Shown one piece after another: positions 50,074 through 61,477 of a stretch of 64,000 nt of DNA (positions are counted from its first letter, which is position 1; each line of letters opens with the position of its first letter). Under the pieces are notes generated by a model. It had not been told where the DNA came from. It ran no database searches and saw nothing but the letters and a program-made list of their open reading frames with translations. The translations under genes and the position numbers were made by a program. The stretch is from Lachnospiraceae bacterium (GTDB lineage Bacteria; Bacillota; Clostridia; Lachnospirales; Lachnospiraceae): assembly GCA_017938315.1 (NCBI GenBank), contig JAGBBV010000006.1:1-64000 (forward strand), read 5' to 3'.

Positions 50074-50094
50074 ATATTGAGGAGAAGTAAGATT

Positions 50095-51414
50095 ATGAAA
50101 AAAGTAGTGAAGTTTGGCGGTAGCTCTCTTGCCAGCGCTGAGCAGTTTAAAAAGGTTGCAGATATTATTCATGCAGATAAAGAAAGAAGATATGTGGTGC
50201 CTTCTGCGCCGGGAAAAAGATATTCTGCAGATACAAAAGTAACTGATATGCTATATGGATGCTATCATTTGGCAGAGGAAGGAAAAGATTTTAAAAAGGA
50301 ACTGGCTGCCATTGAAGCACGCTATCAGGAAATTATTGACGGACTGTCTCTTACCCTTTCTTTGAAGGATGAATTCAAGGTGATTGAAAAGAACTTCAAA
50401 GAAAAAGCAGGTGAAAATTATGCAGCTTCCAGAGGTGAATACTTAAATGGTATCATTATGGCAACCTATCTGGGATATGAATTTGTTGATGCCGCACAGG
50501 TGATTCGTTTTAAGGATAACGGAGAATTTGATTCCGAACTGACAAATGAGATTTTAAGTGAATACCTTAAGGATAAAGATCATGCAGTTGTTCCCGGATT
50601 CTATGGGGCATATGCTGACGGTACAGTGAAAACATTTTCAAGGGGTGGCTCCGACATTACCGGTTCCATTGTTGCAAGAGCAATCAAAGCAGATGTGTAT
50701 GAAAACTGGACGGATGTATCCGGCTTTTTGGTAGCAGATCCCAGAATCATTGATAATCCGGAAGCAATTGATACCATTACATACAGAGAACTCCGTGAAC
50801 TTTCTTACATGGGAGCAAGCGTTCTCCATGAAGATGCTATCTTCCCCGTAAGAAGAGAGGGAATCCCGATTAACATCCGCAACACCAATAAACCGGAGGA
50901 TAATGGTACATGGATTGTGGAAAGTACTTGCCAGAAGTCCAAATATGTGATTACAGGTGTTGCAGGTAAAAGAGGTTTCTGTGCGGTAAACATTGAAAAA
51001 GCAATGATGAATGCGGAAATCGGTTTCGGAAGAAAAGTGCTGCAGGCATTTGAAGATTACGGTATTTCTTTTGAGCATGTTCCTTCCGGAATTGATACCA
51101 TGACGGTATTTGTACATCAGGACGAATTCATGCACAAAGAGCAGAAAGTGGTATCTGCGATTCACAGATTAGCAGACCCTGATGCCATTGATATTGAGGC
51201 AGACCTTGCACTGATTGCAGTAGTGGGACGTGGCATGAAATCCACAAGAGGTACAGCGGGACGCATTTTCTCAGCCCTTGCACATGCCAATGTCAACGTA
51301 AAGATGATTGACCAGGGTTCCAGCGAGCTTAACATTATCATCGGAGTGGCAAACAACGACTTTGAAGATGCCATCAAGGCAATCTATGATATCTTTGTAG
51401 TATCACAGCTTTAA
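50095..51414 (+). CDS. lysC: Aspartate kinase
   Basis: A 439-residue monofunctional aspartokinase, first step of the aspartate family pathway. Seen: KFGGSSLASAEQFKKV at the N-terminus, FSRGGSDITGSIVA for substrate binding, and GASVLHEDAIFPVRR. Two ACT domains follow (about 310-439), the second with VGRGMKSTRGTAGRIFSAL and SSELNIIIGV, which bind lysine or threonine. The start at 50095 follows GAGGAGAAG. It ends the operon ACT-hom-apgM-lysC. The symbol follows general use; the isoform (lysine- or threonine-sensitive) is not determined. Confidence 0.94.
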   Translation: MKKVVKFGGSSLASAEQFKKVADIIHADKERRYVVPSAPGKRYSADTKVTDMLYGCYHLAEEGKDFKKELAAIEARYQEIIDGLSLTLSLKDEFKVIEKNFKEKAGENYAASRGEYLNGIIMATYLGYEFVDAAQVIRFKDNGEFDSELTNEILSEYLKDKDHAVVPGFYGAYADGTVKTFSRGGSDITGSIVARAIKADVYENWTDVSGFLVADPRIIDNPEAIDTITYRELRELSYMGASVLHEDAIFPVRREGIPINIRNTNKPEDNGTWIVESTCQKSKYVITGVAGKRGFCAVNIEKAMMNAEIGFGRKVLQAFEDYGISFEHVPSGIDTMTVFVHQDEFMHKEQKVVSAIHRLADPDAIDIEADLALIAVVGRGMKSTRGTAGRIFSALAHANVNVKMIDQGSSELNIIIGVANNDFEDAIKAIYDIFVVSQL

Positions 51415-51430
51415 GTAAACATGAAACGAA

Positions 51431-51457
51431 AAAAGGACAGGTTTTCCTGTCCTTTTT
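51431..51457. terminator. Bidirectional terminator
   Basis: AAAAGGACAGG (51431-51441) pairs with CCTGTCCTTTT (51446-51456) over TTTT, with T-runs on both strands. It closes the lysC operon and the converging gene at 51466. Confidence 0.93.
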
Positions 51458-51465
51458 GACTTCTA

Positions 51466-52323
51466 TTAGAAAGGTGTTACTATCATTTCTTCAAATGTAA
51501 CGTTTTCATCCCATAAGTATTCCAAGTATTTCTTTGCAGGCTCAATCCTTTCGGAAGTAGAGGAAAATACATAAATGGGAACATAGGATGGATAATCATT
51601 TGTTTTGGTGTTAAAAGGTGCATCCGTCATATAGATTCCTATGGGAATAGGCTCTGCCATTCCTTCCGGAGAACGGTGGTTTTCTGATTCGATGGCGGCC
51701 TCCTCTATGGTCATGGCATTGAGTTTGTCATAGATGGCGTGCAGCTCATCTAATTTTTCTTCGGATTCTTCTGAAGCTCTTACGGGGGCATAATCAATGT
51801 AATAAATGTTTCCCTCGTATTTTTTCAGTTCTTCTTCCGTTAATACTGTCCTAAGATCGCGGACCACTTCGTTACAGCCGAAGTTATAGCATACTTGGGA
51901 ATCTACAATCATGGAGTCCAAGTCTCCGGCTTGGACAAGGGCAACAATTTTTTGGAAGTTTGCCATGCTGAAGTTGGAGTTGTCCAAATAAGAAAAGGTG
52001 GCATCCGTATCAATCACACATTCATAGTTTTCCATATCTAATCCGGCATATTCACCAAAGGATGATTCCAGTAAATCACCACTTAAATAGGTATTGTTCA
52101 ACATGACATTATAAAAGATGAAGTCTTTTTGGGTGACAACGTCATAAATCAGACTGACTGTAATAATTAGGATAACAATGGCAGCAACGGTATGTACCTT
52201 ATAATAATCCCAAAAGTAGGATAATTTACCTTTCAAAGTCATGTCTTTTGTTTTCTGATGTTCTCGGCGGATTTCGTCACTGACGCCGCGGTATGGTTTT
52301 TCTTTTCGTTCTTTTTTGCTCAT
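51466..52323 (-). CDS. Single-TM protein with large outside domain, function unknown
   Basis: A 285-residue protein: a basic cytoplasmic N-terminus (about 1-43, KKERKEKPYRGVSDEIRREH), one TM segment (about 46-64) and an extracytoplasmic domain of about 220 residues. That domain has features seen in solute-binding-like folds (FQKIVALVQAGDLDSMIVD, PIPIGIYMTDAPF), but there is no lipobox. I do not recognise a family. The minus-strand ATG follows AAAGGAAATAAATTTTT, a somewhat distant site. Single-gene unit. Confidence 0.75.
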   Translation of the reverse strand: MSKKERKEKPYRGVSDEIRREHQKTKDMTLKGKLSYFWDYYKVHTVAAIVILIITVSLIYDVVTQKDFIFYNVMLNNTYLSGDLLESSFGEYAGLDMENYECVIDTDATFSYLDNSNFSMANFQKIVALVQAGDLDSMIVDSQVCYNFGCNEVVRDLRTVLTEEELKKYEGNIYYIDYAPVRASEESEEKLDELHAIYDKLNAMTIEEAAIESENHRSPEGMAEPIPIGIYMTDAPFNTKTNDYPSYVPIYVFSSTSERIEPAKKYLEYLWDENVTFEEMIVTPF

Positions 52324-52490
52324 AAAAATTTATTTCCTTTTTGACTTGATTAAATTGTCCGAGTATATTACAATACTCACAATATTAATCATAGCGGTAA
52401 AAAAAACTGCTGTCAATGAAACAAAAATGCATTCTCTTAAATTATAGTGAACAAGTTATAAAAAAAGTATAATTTTTCGCCATAAAATTG

Positions 52491-52504
52491 TGAAAACGTT
52501 TACA
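52491..52504 (+). promoter_or_regulatory. cre-like (CcpA) site
   Basis: TGAAAACGTTTACA matches the catabolite-response consensus TGWAARCGYTWNCW at every position. It sits 11 bases upstream of the -35 box of the promoter at 52516, a position more typical of activation than repression. It is also in the upstream region of the divergent gene at 52323. CcpA control is inferred. Confidence 0.5.
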
Positions 52505-52515
52505 TAATGTTTCTC

Positions 52516-52544
52516 TTGAAAGTTTCAGAGAAATATACTATCAT
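52516..52544 (+). promoter_or_regulatory. Promoter of the two-TM protein gene
   Basis: TTGAAA (52516-52521) and TATCAT (52539-52544) with 17-bp spacing, about 65 bases before the ATG at 52610. Confidence 0.55.
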
Positions 52545-52609
52545 AATATTATTATACATTTTTACGAGAACAGGTGTATGATAATGAATGAGAAAGGGAC
52601 ATTATTAAA

Positions 52610-53104
52610 ATGAACGAGACATATGTAGAAGTATTAATTAAAAAGAAAACCCCCGTATATATGACATTACTTAAGTTTGTGACGATTATGTTAACAGTAT
52701 GTTTTGCCCTTGTGGGATTTACAATTTGGCCGGCATGGATTATCGCAGTGATAATCGGAATTGCCGCTTATTTTATTTATATGAATGCAGACATTGAATA
52801 TGAGTACTTATATGTGGACAAGGAACTTACTGTGGACAAGATTATGAATAAAAGTTCCAGAAAGCGTATTGCAAGTTTCGATATGAGTAAAATGGAAATT
52901 ATGGCCCCCATAAAATCCTATCATCTGGATTCTTATAAGAACAGAACTGATAAAACCACAGATTACAGTTGTGGTGTGGAAATGCAGCCGGATAAAAGAT
53001 ATGTATTTTATTATGACGGCACACAGAGAGTTATTTTTGAACCTGATGAAGAAATGGTGAAAGCCATACAGATGGGTGCACCCCGCAAGGTGTTTAAAGA
53101 TTAG
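52610..53104 (+). CDS. Two-TM protein with cytoplasmic beta-rich tail
   Basis: A 164-residue protein. Two hydrophobic segments (about 20-38 and 41-57) are followed by a beta-rich cytoplasmic part (about 60-160: YEYLYVDKELTVDKIM, KRYVFYYDGTQRVIFEP), a layout like membrane-bound PH-type domains. I believe related Lachnospiraceae proteins carry the label DUF6106, but am unsure. The promoter has a cre-like site upstream. guaB follows 44 bases later behind its own AGGAGG and may be partly co-transcribed. Confidence 0.7.
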   Translation: MNETYVEVLIKKKTPVYMTLLKFVTIMLTVCFALVGFTIWPAWIIAVIIGIAAYFIYMNADIEYEYLYVDKELTVDKIMNKSSRKRIASFDMSKMEIMAPIKSYHLDSYKNRTDKTTDYSCGVEMQPDKRYVFYYDGTQRVIFEPDEEMVKAIQMGAPRKVFKD

Positions 53105-53121
53105 GTAGTAATTAAATTTAA

Positions 53122-54603
<1,482 letters not shown>

Positions 54604-54619
54604 GTGAAAGGAGACATCT

Positions 54620-57301
54620 ATGACAGCGGGGCTTAGAAACAGTAACATGATGCAGATGGAAACATCGTCGCTGGTACAAAGTTTGGCAGAAGGTAAAGAA
54701 CTTGAAAAATGGCAGCGGTGCATTTGTGATGTCCTTAATATATATACTTGTTGTGTAGATGGAAGAGGTACGCCTCTGACCCCACTTTACGGAAGAAGCG
54801 GGGAAGTGGAAAAGATAAAGAAAGCAATTGACAGAGAGCAATTGCAGGATATGTTATTCCGGGTATCAGAAAGTACATTGGAAGATCAGGCTGTCGAAGA
54901 GACAGCCTACTCCAATTTCCGTATGGGAGTCATATCCGTAAAAGTAAATGGTAAGCCAATTATTAATTGGCTTATTTTTGGTGTTATTTCAGACGCGGTA
55001 AAAGATTCGGATGACAGTTTATGGCTGTCTGACATGGAATGTACAATACAGGAAAAAGAGTTTTATAGAATTGCAGATGTGCTTCGCGATGTGTCGGAGG
55101 AAATGATCCGTTATAAGCGTGTAGCCATGGATGCCCAGGCGGAAACCAGAAGAAGCAAATTTTCCGAAATAGAAACCAAAGCGGCTCTTCAAAGGACTGA
55201 GACATTGGCGGAAATCGTCCAGTTACTGGAAAGTGACGATTCTGCTGAAGTGGTTATGCAGAAGGTGCTAAAAAGTGTAGGGGAATATTTGGGAATCAGT
55301 ACGGCAAACGTTTTGCGTCCACAGAAAAGTATGGAAGCTATGGATGTGCTGGCAGTTTGGTGTGGGGAAGGGATTCCCAAAACCATGGACAGTAATGTAA
55401 ACCAAAACGTTCCGTTCTTTGTGCGGACAGATAAACCTTTGATTATTTCCGGGAATGCTGTGCTAAAAGAGGAAGAAAAACAAGAACTGGACAAATATGG
55501 CGTAAAATCGGTTATTGTCATTCCGATTATGATTAATGGTGCCATTAATATGTATGCTACCTTTGCGGAAATGAGTGGTGTACGTGAATGGCAGGTAGAA
55601 GAGATTAAGTTCGTAAATGATGCCGTTAAAATTTTACAGAGTATTCTTGTAAAAAGGATACAAAAAAATTCCTTGGCAGGGTCCTATGCATCTTTGGAAA
55701 TTATCTTAGATAATGTTGGATGCGCAGTATATGTACAAAATAAAGAAAACAGAAGTACGCTGTTTGCAAATTATATTATGCGGCATACTTTTGAGGAAGA
55801 ATTAAAGGACGGAAGTATCAGGGAGCTACTGGAAAAAGGCAACGAGGAATCTAATAATGTCAGGGAAATGTTTGTTGAAAAAAACGAGCATTGGTATGAA
55901 GTTTATTCTACAGTGATAAAATGGGTAGACGGCAATCCTGTCAGATTATATGCGCTGTATGACATTACAGAAAAGAAGGTATACCAGAAGAGAATTGAGC
56001 AGCAGGCATATACAGATTTCCTGACAGGTTTGTATAACCGTATGTGCTGTGAAAGAGATCTTGCAAAATATGTGGACGAAGCGTACCGGAAGAAAGTACA
56101 TGGTGCATTGCTTTATCTTGATCTGGATGACTTTAAGCATATTAATGATGCACTGGGACATCAGTATGGGGATGCATTATTAAAATCTATTTCAAACAGT
56201 CTGGGACAAATAAATGGAATCCAGCGTACCTGCTACCGGATGGGCGGTGATGAATTTGTCATCGTGATTCCCCCCAGTGAGTATGGGAATCTGGATGGGA
56301 TTGTAGAAGCGATAAAAGATGTTTTTGCAAAACCTTGGTTCTTAAAGGATGGGGACTATTATTGCACCATGAGTATGGGAATGGTAGTTTTCCCGGATGC
56401 AGGCAGCGAAGTCCATGACCTGATTAAGAAAGCTGACATTGCCATGTATGAGGCAAAGAAGCATGGTAAAAACCGCATAGCCCAGTATTCGGACAACATT
56501 GAGTCTAAGTCAGGAAAAAGGCTTGATATGGAAAAGAATATGCGTGATGCAACTGTCACGGGATATCGGGAGTTTGAGGTTTACTTCCAGCCTATTATTG
56601 ATGTACAGAAGGAAGGTAAGCCTTGTACCGGTGCAGAGGCACTGATTAGGTGGAACAGTACGGAACTGGGATTTATTCCGCCGTCAGAGTTTATTCCCCT
56701 TGCAGAGTATTTGGGACTGATTAATCCCATTGGTAACTATGTGCTTCGGGAAGCGTGCTACCAGTGCAAGAAATGGAATGATAACGGTTATCCCGATTAT
56801 AAAGTGAATGTAAATCTTTCTGTAGTACAGTTATTACAGGCAGATATTGTAGATATTGTAGAAAAAACCATTCATGAGGTAGGAATAAACCCCCATAATT
56901 TAACTTTGGAGGTAACAGAGAGCCTTGCCATTAACGATATGGAACGCATGAAGGAGATATTAGGCAGCATTAAGAAATTGGGAGTCAGAATTGCACTTGA
57001 TGATTTTGGAACAGGCTATTCTTCCCTAAACCATATCAGGGAAATTCCCTTTGATGTGATTAAAGTGGACCAAAGTTTTATCAAGGATTTGGAGAAGGAT
57101 GACTACGCAAAATCATTTATCAAAATGGTGTCTGAACTTGCAGAAGCAATCGGTGTAAACTTGTGCGTGGAAGGTGTGGAAACCAAGAGCCAATATGACA
57201 TATTATCCGATATGCGTGTAAATCTTGTACAGGGTTATTACTTTGACAGACCCATGCAACTAAAAGCCTTTGAAGAAAAATATGTACCAATGTTAAAATA
57301 G
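54620..57301 (+). CDS. GGDEF-EAL cyclic-di-GMP protein with GAF-type sensor
   Basis: An 893-residue cytoplasmic signalling protein. The N-terminus (about 1-185) resembles a PocR-like ligand domain (SLVQSLAEGKELEKWQRCICD); a GAF domain is at about 195-350; a PAS-like domain at about 355-455; then GGDEF (about 458-620) with intact GGDEF at about 540 (YRMGGDEFVIV) and no RxxD inhibitory site before it. The EAL domain (about 640-890) keeps EALIRW, LEVTES, LDDFGTGYSSL and KVDQSFI. Both synthase and phosphodiesterase motifs look intact. It lies 16 bases after guaB. Confidence 0.92.
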   Translation: MTAGLRNSNMMQMETSSLVQSLAEGKELEKWQRCICDVLNIYTCCVDGRGTPLTPLYGRSGEVEKIKKAIDREQLQDMLFRVSESTLEDQAVEETAYSNFRMGVISVKVNGKPIINWLIFGVISDAVKDSDDSLWLSDMECTIQEKEFYRIADVLRDVSEEMIRYKRVAMDAQAETRRSKFSEIETKAALQRTETLAEIVQLLESDDSAEVVMQKVLKSVGEYLGISTANVLRPQKSMEAMDVLAVWCGEGIPKTMDSNVNQNVPFFVRTDKPLIISGNAVLKEEEKQELDKYGVKSVIVIPIMINGAINMYATFAEMSGVREWQVEEIKFVNDAVKILQSILVKRIQKNSLAGSYASLEIILDNVGCAVYVQNKENRSTLFANYIMRHTFEEELKDGSIRELLEKGNEESNNVREMFVEKNEHWYEVYSTVIKWVDGNPVRLYALYDITEKKVYQKRIEQQAYTDFLTGLYNRMCCERDLAKYVDEAYRKKVHGALLYLDLDDFKHINDALGHQYGDALLKSISNSLGQINGIQRTCYRMGGDEFVIVIPPSEYGNLDGIVEAIKDVFAKPWFLKDGDYYCTMSMGMVVFPDAGSEVHDLIKKADIAMYEAKKHGKNRIAQYSDNIESKSGKRLDMEKNMRDATVTGYREFEVYFQPIIDVQKEGKPCTGAEALIRWNSTELGFIPPSEFIPLAEYLGLINPIGNYVLREACYQCKKWNDNGYPDYKVNVNLSVVQLLQADIVDIVEKTIHEVGINPHNLTLEVTESLAINDMERMKEILGSIKKLGVRIALDDFGTGYSSLNHIREIPFDVIKVDQSFIKDLEKDDYAKSFIKMVSELAEAIGVNLCVEGVETKSQYDILSDMRVNLVQGYYFDRPMQLKAFEEKYVPMLK

Positions 57302-57330
57302 TTGGTAAAAATAGTAAAATGTGTTATGAT
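57302..57330 (+). promoter_or_regulatory. Promoter of glnS
   Basis: TTGGTA (57302-57307) and TATGAT (57325-57330) with 17-bp spacing, about 43 bases before the glnS start. Confidence 0.55.
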
Positions 57331-57372
57331 TAGAAGTGCATTGATGTAACTTTTAGGAGGTAAAGCCGGCAG

Positions 57373-59094
57373 ATGACCGGTACTGATACAATGAGTGAAC
57401 TGGAAAATATGAATGTGGAAACTACAAAGGAGAAGGAAGTTGTTTCCAAAAATTTTATTGAGCAGATTATTGATAAAGATTTGGCAGAAGGGGTGTACGA
57501 TACCGTTCATACCCGTTTTCCGCCGGAACCTAACGGATATCTGCATATCGGACATGCAAAGGCGATACTTGTAAACTACAGTATTGCACAGAAATACGGC
57601 GGCAAGTTTAATATGCGTTTTGATGATACGAATCCTACCAAAGAAGATATTGAGTTCGTGGAATCCATCAAAGCAGATGTACAGTGGCTTGGCGCTGATT
57701 GGGAAGACAGATTATTCTTTGCATCTGATTATTTTGAAGAGATGTATGAAGGCGCTGTGAAGCTGATAAAAAAAGGAAAGGCATATGTGTCTGACTTATC
57801 AGCAGAACAGATTAAAGAATATAGGGGAAGCTTTACGGAGCCCGGAAAGGAAGACCCTTTCAGCACCCGCTCCGTGGAAGAAAACCTGAAATTATTTGAA
57901 GAGATGAGAGCCGGCAAATATGCGGACGGTGAAAAGGTGCTTCGTGCCAGAATCGATATGACATCGTCCAATATCAATATGCGTGATCCGGTTATTTACC
58001 GTGTGGCACATATGAATCATCACAATACAGGGGATAAGTGGTGCATTTATCCCATGTATGATTTTGCCCATCCCATTGAAGATGCCATTGAAGGAATTAC
58101 CCATTCTATTTGTACATTGGAATTTGAAGACCATAGACCTTTATATGACTGGGTGGTACGTGAATTGGAATATCCCAATCCACCTAAGCAGATTGAACAG
58201 GCAAAGATGTACCTGAAAAATGTAGTGACAGGAAAGCGTTACATCAAAAAGCTGGTTCAGGATGGTATTGTAGATGGCTGGGATGACCCCAGATTAGTTT
58301 CCATTTCTGCACTTCGCAGACGTGGATTTACACCGGAATCTATCAGAATGTTTGTGGAAATGTGTGGTGTTTCCAAGGCGAATTCCATTGCTGACTATGC
58401 AGCACTTGAATATTGCATTCGTGAAGACCTAAAACTGAAAAGACCCAGAATGATGGCAGTTCTTGATCCCATTAAATTAGTGATTGATAACTATCCGGAA
58501 GATCAGACAGAGATGCTTGAGGTGGCTAATAATTTGGAAAACGAAGAAATGGGAAGCCGCCAGATTCCTTTCGGAAGAGAATTATACATTGACAGGGAAG
58601 ACTTTATGGAAGAGCCGCCCAAGAAATATTTCCGTCTTTTCCCGGGAAATGAAGTGCGGCTTATGAATGCCTATTTTGTAACCTGTACCGGATTTGAAAA
58701 AGATGAGAACGGTAATGTTACAACAGTGCATTGCACTTATGACCCTGAAACCAAGTGCGGAACCGGGTTTACAGGCCGTAAGGTAAAAGGTACCATTCAT
58801 TGGGTACCTGCCAAGGAAGCGCTTAAAGCAGAAGTAAGATTGTATGAAAACATCATCGACGAAGAGAAGGGTGTGTATAATGAAGACGGAAGTCTGAATT
58901 TGAATCCCAATTCTCTTACCGTGTTAAAAGAGTGTTATGTGGAGCCGGCATTAAAGGATGCAGTGGCATATGAAAGCTTCCAGTTTGTAAGACAGGGATA
59001 TTTCTGCGTGGATGCCAAAGACTCTAAAGAAGGAGCACCTGTATTTAACAGAATTGTTTCACTGAAGAGTTCTTACGTTTTGCCGAAAGCATAA
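57373..59094 (+). CDS. glnS: Glutaminyl-tRNA synthetase
   Basis: A 573-residue class I synthetase. Seen: the ATP motif HIGHAK in [16 protein letters not shown] (about residue 58), [16 protein letters not shown], and [20 protein letters not shown]. The usual (V/M)MSKRKL version of the KMSKS loop reads VVTGKRYI (about 285-292), a variant I recall from other Firmicutes GlnRS. The C-terminal anticodon-binding beta barrel (about 345-573) is complete. AGGAGG lies 12 bases before the ATG at 57373; an ATG at 57391 is the alternative. The window also carries gatCAB. Confidence 0.94.
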   Translation: MTGTDTMSELENMNVETTKEKEVVSKNFIEQIIDKDLAEGVYDTVHTRFPPEPNGYLHIGHAKAILVNYSIAQKYGGKFNMRFDDTNPTKEDIEFVESIKADVQWLGADWEDRLFFASDYFEEMYEGAVKLIKKGKAYVSDLSAEQIKEYRGSFTEPGKEDPFSTRSVEENLKLFEEMRAGKYADGEKVLRARIDMTSSNINMRDPVIYRVAHMNHHNTGDKWCIYPMYDFAHPIEDAIEGITHSICTLEFEDHRPLYDWVVRELEYPNPPKQIEQAKMYLKNVVTGKRYIKKLVQDGIVDGWDDPRLVSISALRRRGFTPESIRMFVEMCGVSKANSIADYAALEYCIREDLKLKRPRMMAVLDPIKLVIDNYPEDQTEMLEVANNLENEEMGSRQIPFGRELYIDREDFMEEPPKKYFRLFPGNEVRLMNAYFVTCTGFEKDENGNVTTVHCTYDPETKCGTGFTGRKVKGTIHWVPAKEALKAEVRLYENIIDEEKGVYNEDGSLNLNPNSLTVLKECYVEPALKDAVAYESFQFVRQGYFCVDAKDSKEGAPVFNRIVSLKSSYVLPKA

Positions 59095-59133
59095 TGTGGC
59101 ACACAGATTACTTAGGGTATAGGAGGAGGTAAC

Positions 59134-59988
59134 ATGGCCGGATTATTATCTGGATTAGATAAACTTGGATTGGGGAACTTAGAAGGACTTGATTTGTTTG
59201 AGGAAGCTTCAGAAGCTGACAAGCCTAAAGAGAAAGAGCAAAAACCGGAAATTACGGAGGATGAGGTTTTATTCGATAAAACCTATGAATGTCCGGTTTG
59301 TTTCAAGAATATTAAAGAGAGAACTGTAAAGACGGGAAGAGTGAAACTCCATCATACTGATATGGATTTAAGACCGGTATATGAGTATATTGAACCTCTT
59401 AAATATGATGTAGTAACATGCCCGCACTGCGGATATGCAGCACTTACCAGGTATTTTACAGCGCTTACTTCCGGACAAATAAAGTCTGTAAAAGAAAATA
59501 TTTCCAAAACCTTTCAAGGCGGAGAGGAAAAAAAGGAAACATATACTTACGAAGAAGCAGTTAACCGATATAAATTATGTCTTGTCAATGCAATTGTAAA
59601 GCATGCAAAGGCCAGTGAAAAGGCGTATATCTGTTTAAAAGCCGGATGGCTTGTAAGAAGCATGGCAGAAAGCATGGATGAAAGCGAACCGGGTTATGCA
59701 GCCAAGCAAAAAGAGGCAAAAGAACAGGAAAGGGAATTCCTGAAAAACGCGTTAGAGGGTTTCATTTCAGCACGACAGTCAGAGAATTATCCCATGTGTG
59801 GCATGGATGAACTGACAGTGGAATATCTTATAGCTGTTCTTGCCATGGAATTTGAGAAATATGATATTGCGGGAAGACTGATTACCAATATTATTGTGTC
59901 TCCTTCCGCAAATAACCGTATTAAAGATAAGGCAAGAGACGTAAAAGAAGTATTGGTTGAAAAAATGAGGGCGAGAAACGCAAAATAG
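59134..59988 (+). CDS. DUF2225 protein
   Basis: A 284-residue cytoplasmic protein. After an acidic N-terminus, a zinc-binding module has CPVC (about residues 53-56) and CPHC (about 100-103); the rest (about 130-280) is helical with TPR-like character (AVNRYKLCLVNAIVKHAKASEKAYICLKAG, partly quoted as YKLCLVNAIVKHAKASEKAY). This is the DUF2225 family of Firmicutes; the role is unknown. The ATG at 59134 follows AGGAGGAGG. It ends two bases before the MocR regulator gene. Confidence 0.82.
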   Translation: MAGLLSGLDKLGLGNLEGLDLFEEASEADKPKEKEQKPEITEDEVLFDKTYECPVCFKNIKERTVKTGRVKLHHTDMDLRPVYEYIEPLKYDVVTCPHCGYAALTRYFTALTSGQIKSVKENISKTFQGGEEKKETYTYEEAVNRYKLCLVNAIVKHAKASEKAYICLKAGWLVRSMAESMDESEPGYAAKQKEAKEQEREFLKNALEGFISARQSENYPMCGMDELTVEYLIAVLAMEFEKYDIAGRLITNIIVSPSANNRIKDKARDVKEVLVEKMRARNAK

Positions 59989-59990
59989 TT

Positions 59991-61430
59991 ATGGTAGAAT
60001 TGGCAATAGAGTTAAAGGCCGATGCCGGTGATTGCCTATATAGGCAAATATATGAGTATATTAAGAATGAAATTAAGGAAGGGAAGCTTCAAAGAAATGA
60101 GAAGCTTCCCTCAACGCGTTCTTTGGCAGATTATCTGCAGGTTGCCAGAAGTACAGTGGATACGGCATATGGACAACTACTTGCAGAAGGTTATATAGAA
60201 GCAAGACCATATAGAGGATATTATATATGTGATATTGAGGGTTTGCTTGATATATCATCTTTGAAGGAGAGTAGTTACAATAAAACAGAAAATGATAGTG
60301 ATTCTGCCAGGGAAGAGAAGAAAGACCCTTACAGGTATGATTTTTCTCCCCATGCAATCAGTATGAAGGATTTTCCCTTTGCAACATGGAAAAAGATAAC
60401 CAAAGACATTTTGGTAGATGCCAACAGTGAAATGTTTGCGCTGGGGGATGCACAAGGGGATTTATCCCTACGGGAAACCATATGCAGATATTTACATTCA
60501 GCCCGCGGTGTTAACGCTACACCATCGCAAATTATTATCGGAGCAGGAACGGATTATCTGCTAATGCTTCTTGAGAAAGTTTTGGGTAGGGGAATATCCG
60601 TGGCCATGGATAATCCTACTTATAAAAGGGCATATCAGGTATTTCAGTCTTTTGCGTACGACATAAATTTACTGCCTATGGACGAGAGCGGTATGGATAT
60701 GCAGGCTTTGTATGAATCAGATGCAAAGGTAGCTTATGTGATGCCGTCCCATCAATATCCTACAGGTATTGTCATGCCCATCGGAAGGCGGATGGAACTG
60801 TTAAAGTGGGCAGAACAGGAAGAAGACCGCTATCTGATAGAGGATGATTATGACAGTGAATTCCGTTATAAAGGCAAGCCAATTCCCGCGTTGCAGGCAT
60901 CGGACCGCCAGGGAAAAGTAATCTATATGGGTACCTTTTCAAAATCAATTGCACCGGCTATCCGGGTAGGCTATCTGGTGCTTCCTGAAAATTTGCTGGA
61001 TAAGTATAAAAAAAATTGTGGATGCTATGCCTCCACAGTCTCCAGAATTGATCAGAGGATTTTGGACGAATTCATCAGGGACGGTTATTTTGAGAGATAT
61101 CTTAATAAAATGAGGAAGGTATATAAAGATAAGCATGATTTTCTTTTGGAGAAACTGTCATGCTTTGAGGATAAATTTATGATATCAGGAGCCAACGCAG
61201 GCCTTTATGTACTGTTTACCAGTAAAAGTAAAATTACTGCAGAAGAACTGATTAGGGCAGCAGAGGAAGAGAAAATAAAGATATACCGGGTTGATAAGGT
61301 GTTTTCTGACTTTGAGGAATATGATGAGAAATACCGATATACGATTTTACTGGGATATGGTGCTCTTTCAAAGGAGGAAATCGGTGAGGGAATAGAGATG
61401 CTCCGAAAAGCATGGAATAGATATCTATAA
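59991..61430 (+). CDS. MocR/PdxR-type GntR regulator with aminotransferase-like domain
   Basis: A 479-residue regulator. An N-terminal GntR winged helix (about 10-75: LPSTRSLADYLQVARSTVDTAY) is joined to a fold type I aminotransferase domain (about 110-478) with ILVDANSEMFALGDAQGDLSLRE (partly: LGDAQGDLSLRE), DDYDSEFRY and the PLP lysine in GTFSKSIAPAIRVGYL (about residue 322). Such proteins control vitamin B6, GABA or amino-acid genes after binding PLP and an amine. No pdxS/pdxT is nearby, so the target is not evident. Confidence 0.9.
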   Translation: MVELAIELKADAGDCLYRQIYEYIKNEIKEGKLQRNEKLPSTRSLADYLQVARSTVDTAYGQLLAEGYIEARPYRGYYICDIEGLLDISSLKESSYNKTENDSDSAREEKKDPYRYDFSPHAISMKDFPFATWKKITKDILVDANSEMFALGDAQGDLSLRETICRYLHSARGVNATPSQIIIGAGTDYLLMLLEKVLGRGISVAMDNPTYKRAYQVFQSFAYDINLLPMDESGMDMQALYESDAKVAYVMPSHQYPTGIVMPIGRRMELLKWAEQEEDRYLIEDDYDSEFRYKGKPIPALQASDRQGKVIYMGTFSKSIAPAIRVGYLVLPENLLDKYKKNCGCYASTVSRIDQRILDEFIRDGYFERYLNKMRKVYKDKHDFLLEKLSCFEDKFMISGANAGLYVLFTSKSKITAEELIRAAEEEKIKIYRVDKVFSDFEEYDEKYRYTILLGYGALSKEEIGEGIEMLRKAWNRYL

Positions 61431-61460
61431 CAGAAAAGTCCGCACTATGCGGACTTTCTG
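61431..61460. terminator. Hairpin between converging genes
   Basis: CAGAAAAGTCCGC (61431-61443) pairs with GCGGACTTTCTG (61449-61460) with one bulged A over ACTAT. T-rich flanks are modest on both sides. It lies between the MocR gene and the converging gene at 61478. Confidence 0.7.
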
Positions 61461-61477
61461 CATTATAAAAAAGATAA

